DNA from: Mucilaginibacter sp. dw_454
GTDB lineage: Bacteria > Bacteroidota > Bacteroidia > Sphingobacteriales > Sphingobacteriaceae
DNA length: 64,000 bases
Direction of reading: 5' to 3'
Assembly: GCF_018449775.1 (NCBI RefSeq)
Contig: NZ_JAAVVB010000008.1
Location: 1-64,000 of the forward strand
Shown: positions 63,540 to 64,000 of the stretch, piece after piece
How positions within the stretch are numbered: position 1 is the first letter of the stretch
Layout: every line of letters begins with the position of its first letter
The notes under the pieces: generated by a model
Seen by the model: the letters and a program-made list of their open reading frames with translations, nothing else
Told to the model about the DNA's origin: nothing
Databases searched by the model: none
Translations under genes and position numbers: made by a program

Positions 63540-63998
63540 TTACTGTTCTGCCTTCTTAATCTTCTTAAACGATTTCACCTCAGGTTTTTTCTTGTGATCT
63601 GATTTCTCAAACAAATGGCCAAACTTGCCGAACAATCCTTTAGCTTTATCCCATACAGACTCGACAGAATCTTCAGAAATATAGTGCGAGGCTTTTTGAG
63701 ATACCAGGCCCACCAAAGCCTTTATAATAAAGTTTGAGTTTCTAAACAGCGTTTTATTTAGTGCAAAAGGCAACACAAAGCGCGATAATATGCCCAAAAA
63801 ATCCTGCTGGAATATGCCACCTTCCGGACCGCTGATAGACGGATCATGCCTGCCAAATACGGACATAATCGTCGAGAATATAGCACCCGGGCCGTTAAAG
63901 CGCCCCCTTATTTCCAGCCCTTTCTCGCGCTCCAACCCTTTCAGGCGGTATATTTCATTCTTAAGGTCAGCGTGGCTGTTAATTGGCAGGTACGTCAT
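63540..63998 (-). CDS. Uncharacterised 152-residue protein
   Basis: I do not recognise a family with certainty. The protein starts MTYLPINSHADLKNEIYRLKG and has two amphipathic or hydrophobic helical stretches (FLGILSRFVLPFALNKTLF and FIIKALVGLVSQKASHYI). The tail is Lys-rich (KKKPEVKSFKKIKKAEQ). It is plausibly a membrane-associated small protein. The start codon is two bases from the window edge, so an earlier start outside the window cannot be excluded. Confidence 0.75.
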   Translation of the reverse strand: MTYLPINSHADLKNEIYRLKGLEREKGLEIRGRFNGPGAIFSTIMSVFGRHDPSISGPEGGIFQQDFLGILSRFVLPFALNKTLFRNSNFIIKALVGLVSQKASHYISEDSVESVWDKAKGLFGKFGHLFEKSDHKKKPEVKSFKKIKKAEQ

Positions 63999-64000
63999 TT

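Overview
The window looks like a chromosomal segment from a Bacteroidota bacterium, most likely family Sphingobacteriaceae (Mucilaginibacter/Pedobacter type). The evidence is paired SusC/SusD outer-membrane transporters, fasciclin lipoproteins, lipoproteins with a Cys followed by Lys/Arg, start sites mostly without Shine-Dalgarno sequences, promoters of the TTG-N19-TAnnTTTG type, and GTCATTGCGAG-type intergenic repeats. I saw no rRNA, tRNA, CRISPR array or complete insertion sequence.

Region 1 (1-13.5 kb, minus strand) is a transport locus made of two similar modules read right to left: SusC, SusD, fasciclin lipoprotein, DUF5007-like lipoprotein, then SusC, SusD, fasciclin lipoprotein, and a partial DUF5008/IPT-like lipoprotein at the left edge. 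It has no glycoside hydrolase or sigma/anti-sigma pair. A 37-codon ORF lies in its leader. Region 2 (14.1-18.9 kb) holds a large MG2/TonB-plug protein without a barrel, a P-loop kinase-like protein and a GH125 mannosidase.

Region 3 (19.2-42.8 kb, minus strand) is a Wzx/Wzy exopolysaccharide locus. It begins with export protein and tyrosine kinase (Wza/Wzc), followed by a TviB/TviC-like pair for a GalNAcA-type uronic acid, a hexapeptide acetyltransferase, Wzx, two deacetylases, a Wzy-like protein, a beta-helix protein and glycosyltransferases. Its distal part combines a PglF/PglE/PglD/PglC-like set (UDP-2,4-diamino-2,4,6-trideoxyhexose) with two complete ketosynthase III/ketoreductase/acyl-carrier-protein cassettes and a GNAT acyltransferase. 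Two condensation-reduction rounds with no dehydratase suggest a dihydroxylated short acyl group, such as 3,5-dihydroxyhexanoyl, on the amino sugar.

Region 4 (42.9-53.1 kb, minus strand) has a GH31 glycosidase preceded by six TGAAACA-type motifs, then a complete ebo operon (eboA-F) led by a TMEM220-like gene. This operon is interrupted by dispersed repeats, including a 436-bp element with about 75-bp inverted ends. Region 5 (53.2-64 kb) has a CLC-F-type fluoride exporter preceded by a well-matched fluoride riboswitch whose 3' end can pair with the Shine-Dalgarno region. It is followed by PhnA, an SGNH hydrolase, the pyruvate dehydrogenase E1 beta subunit, a TlpA-like thioredoxin, a subtilase, a TPR protein, a ComA-like phosphosulfolactate synthase and an unknown protein. 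GTCATTGCGAG/GTCATCCTGAG repeats lie between many of these genes.
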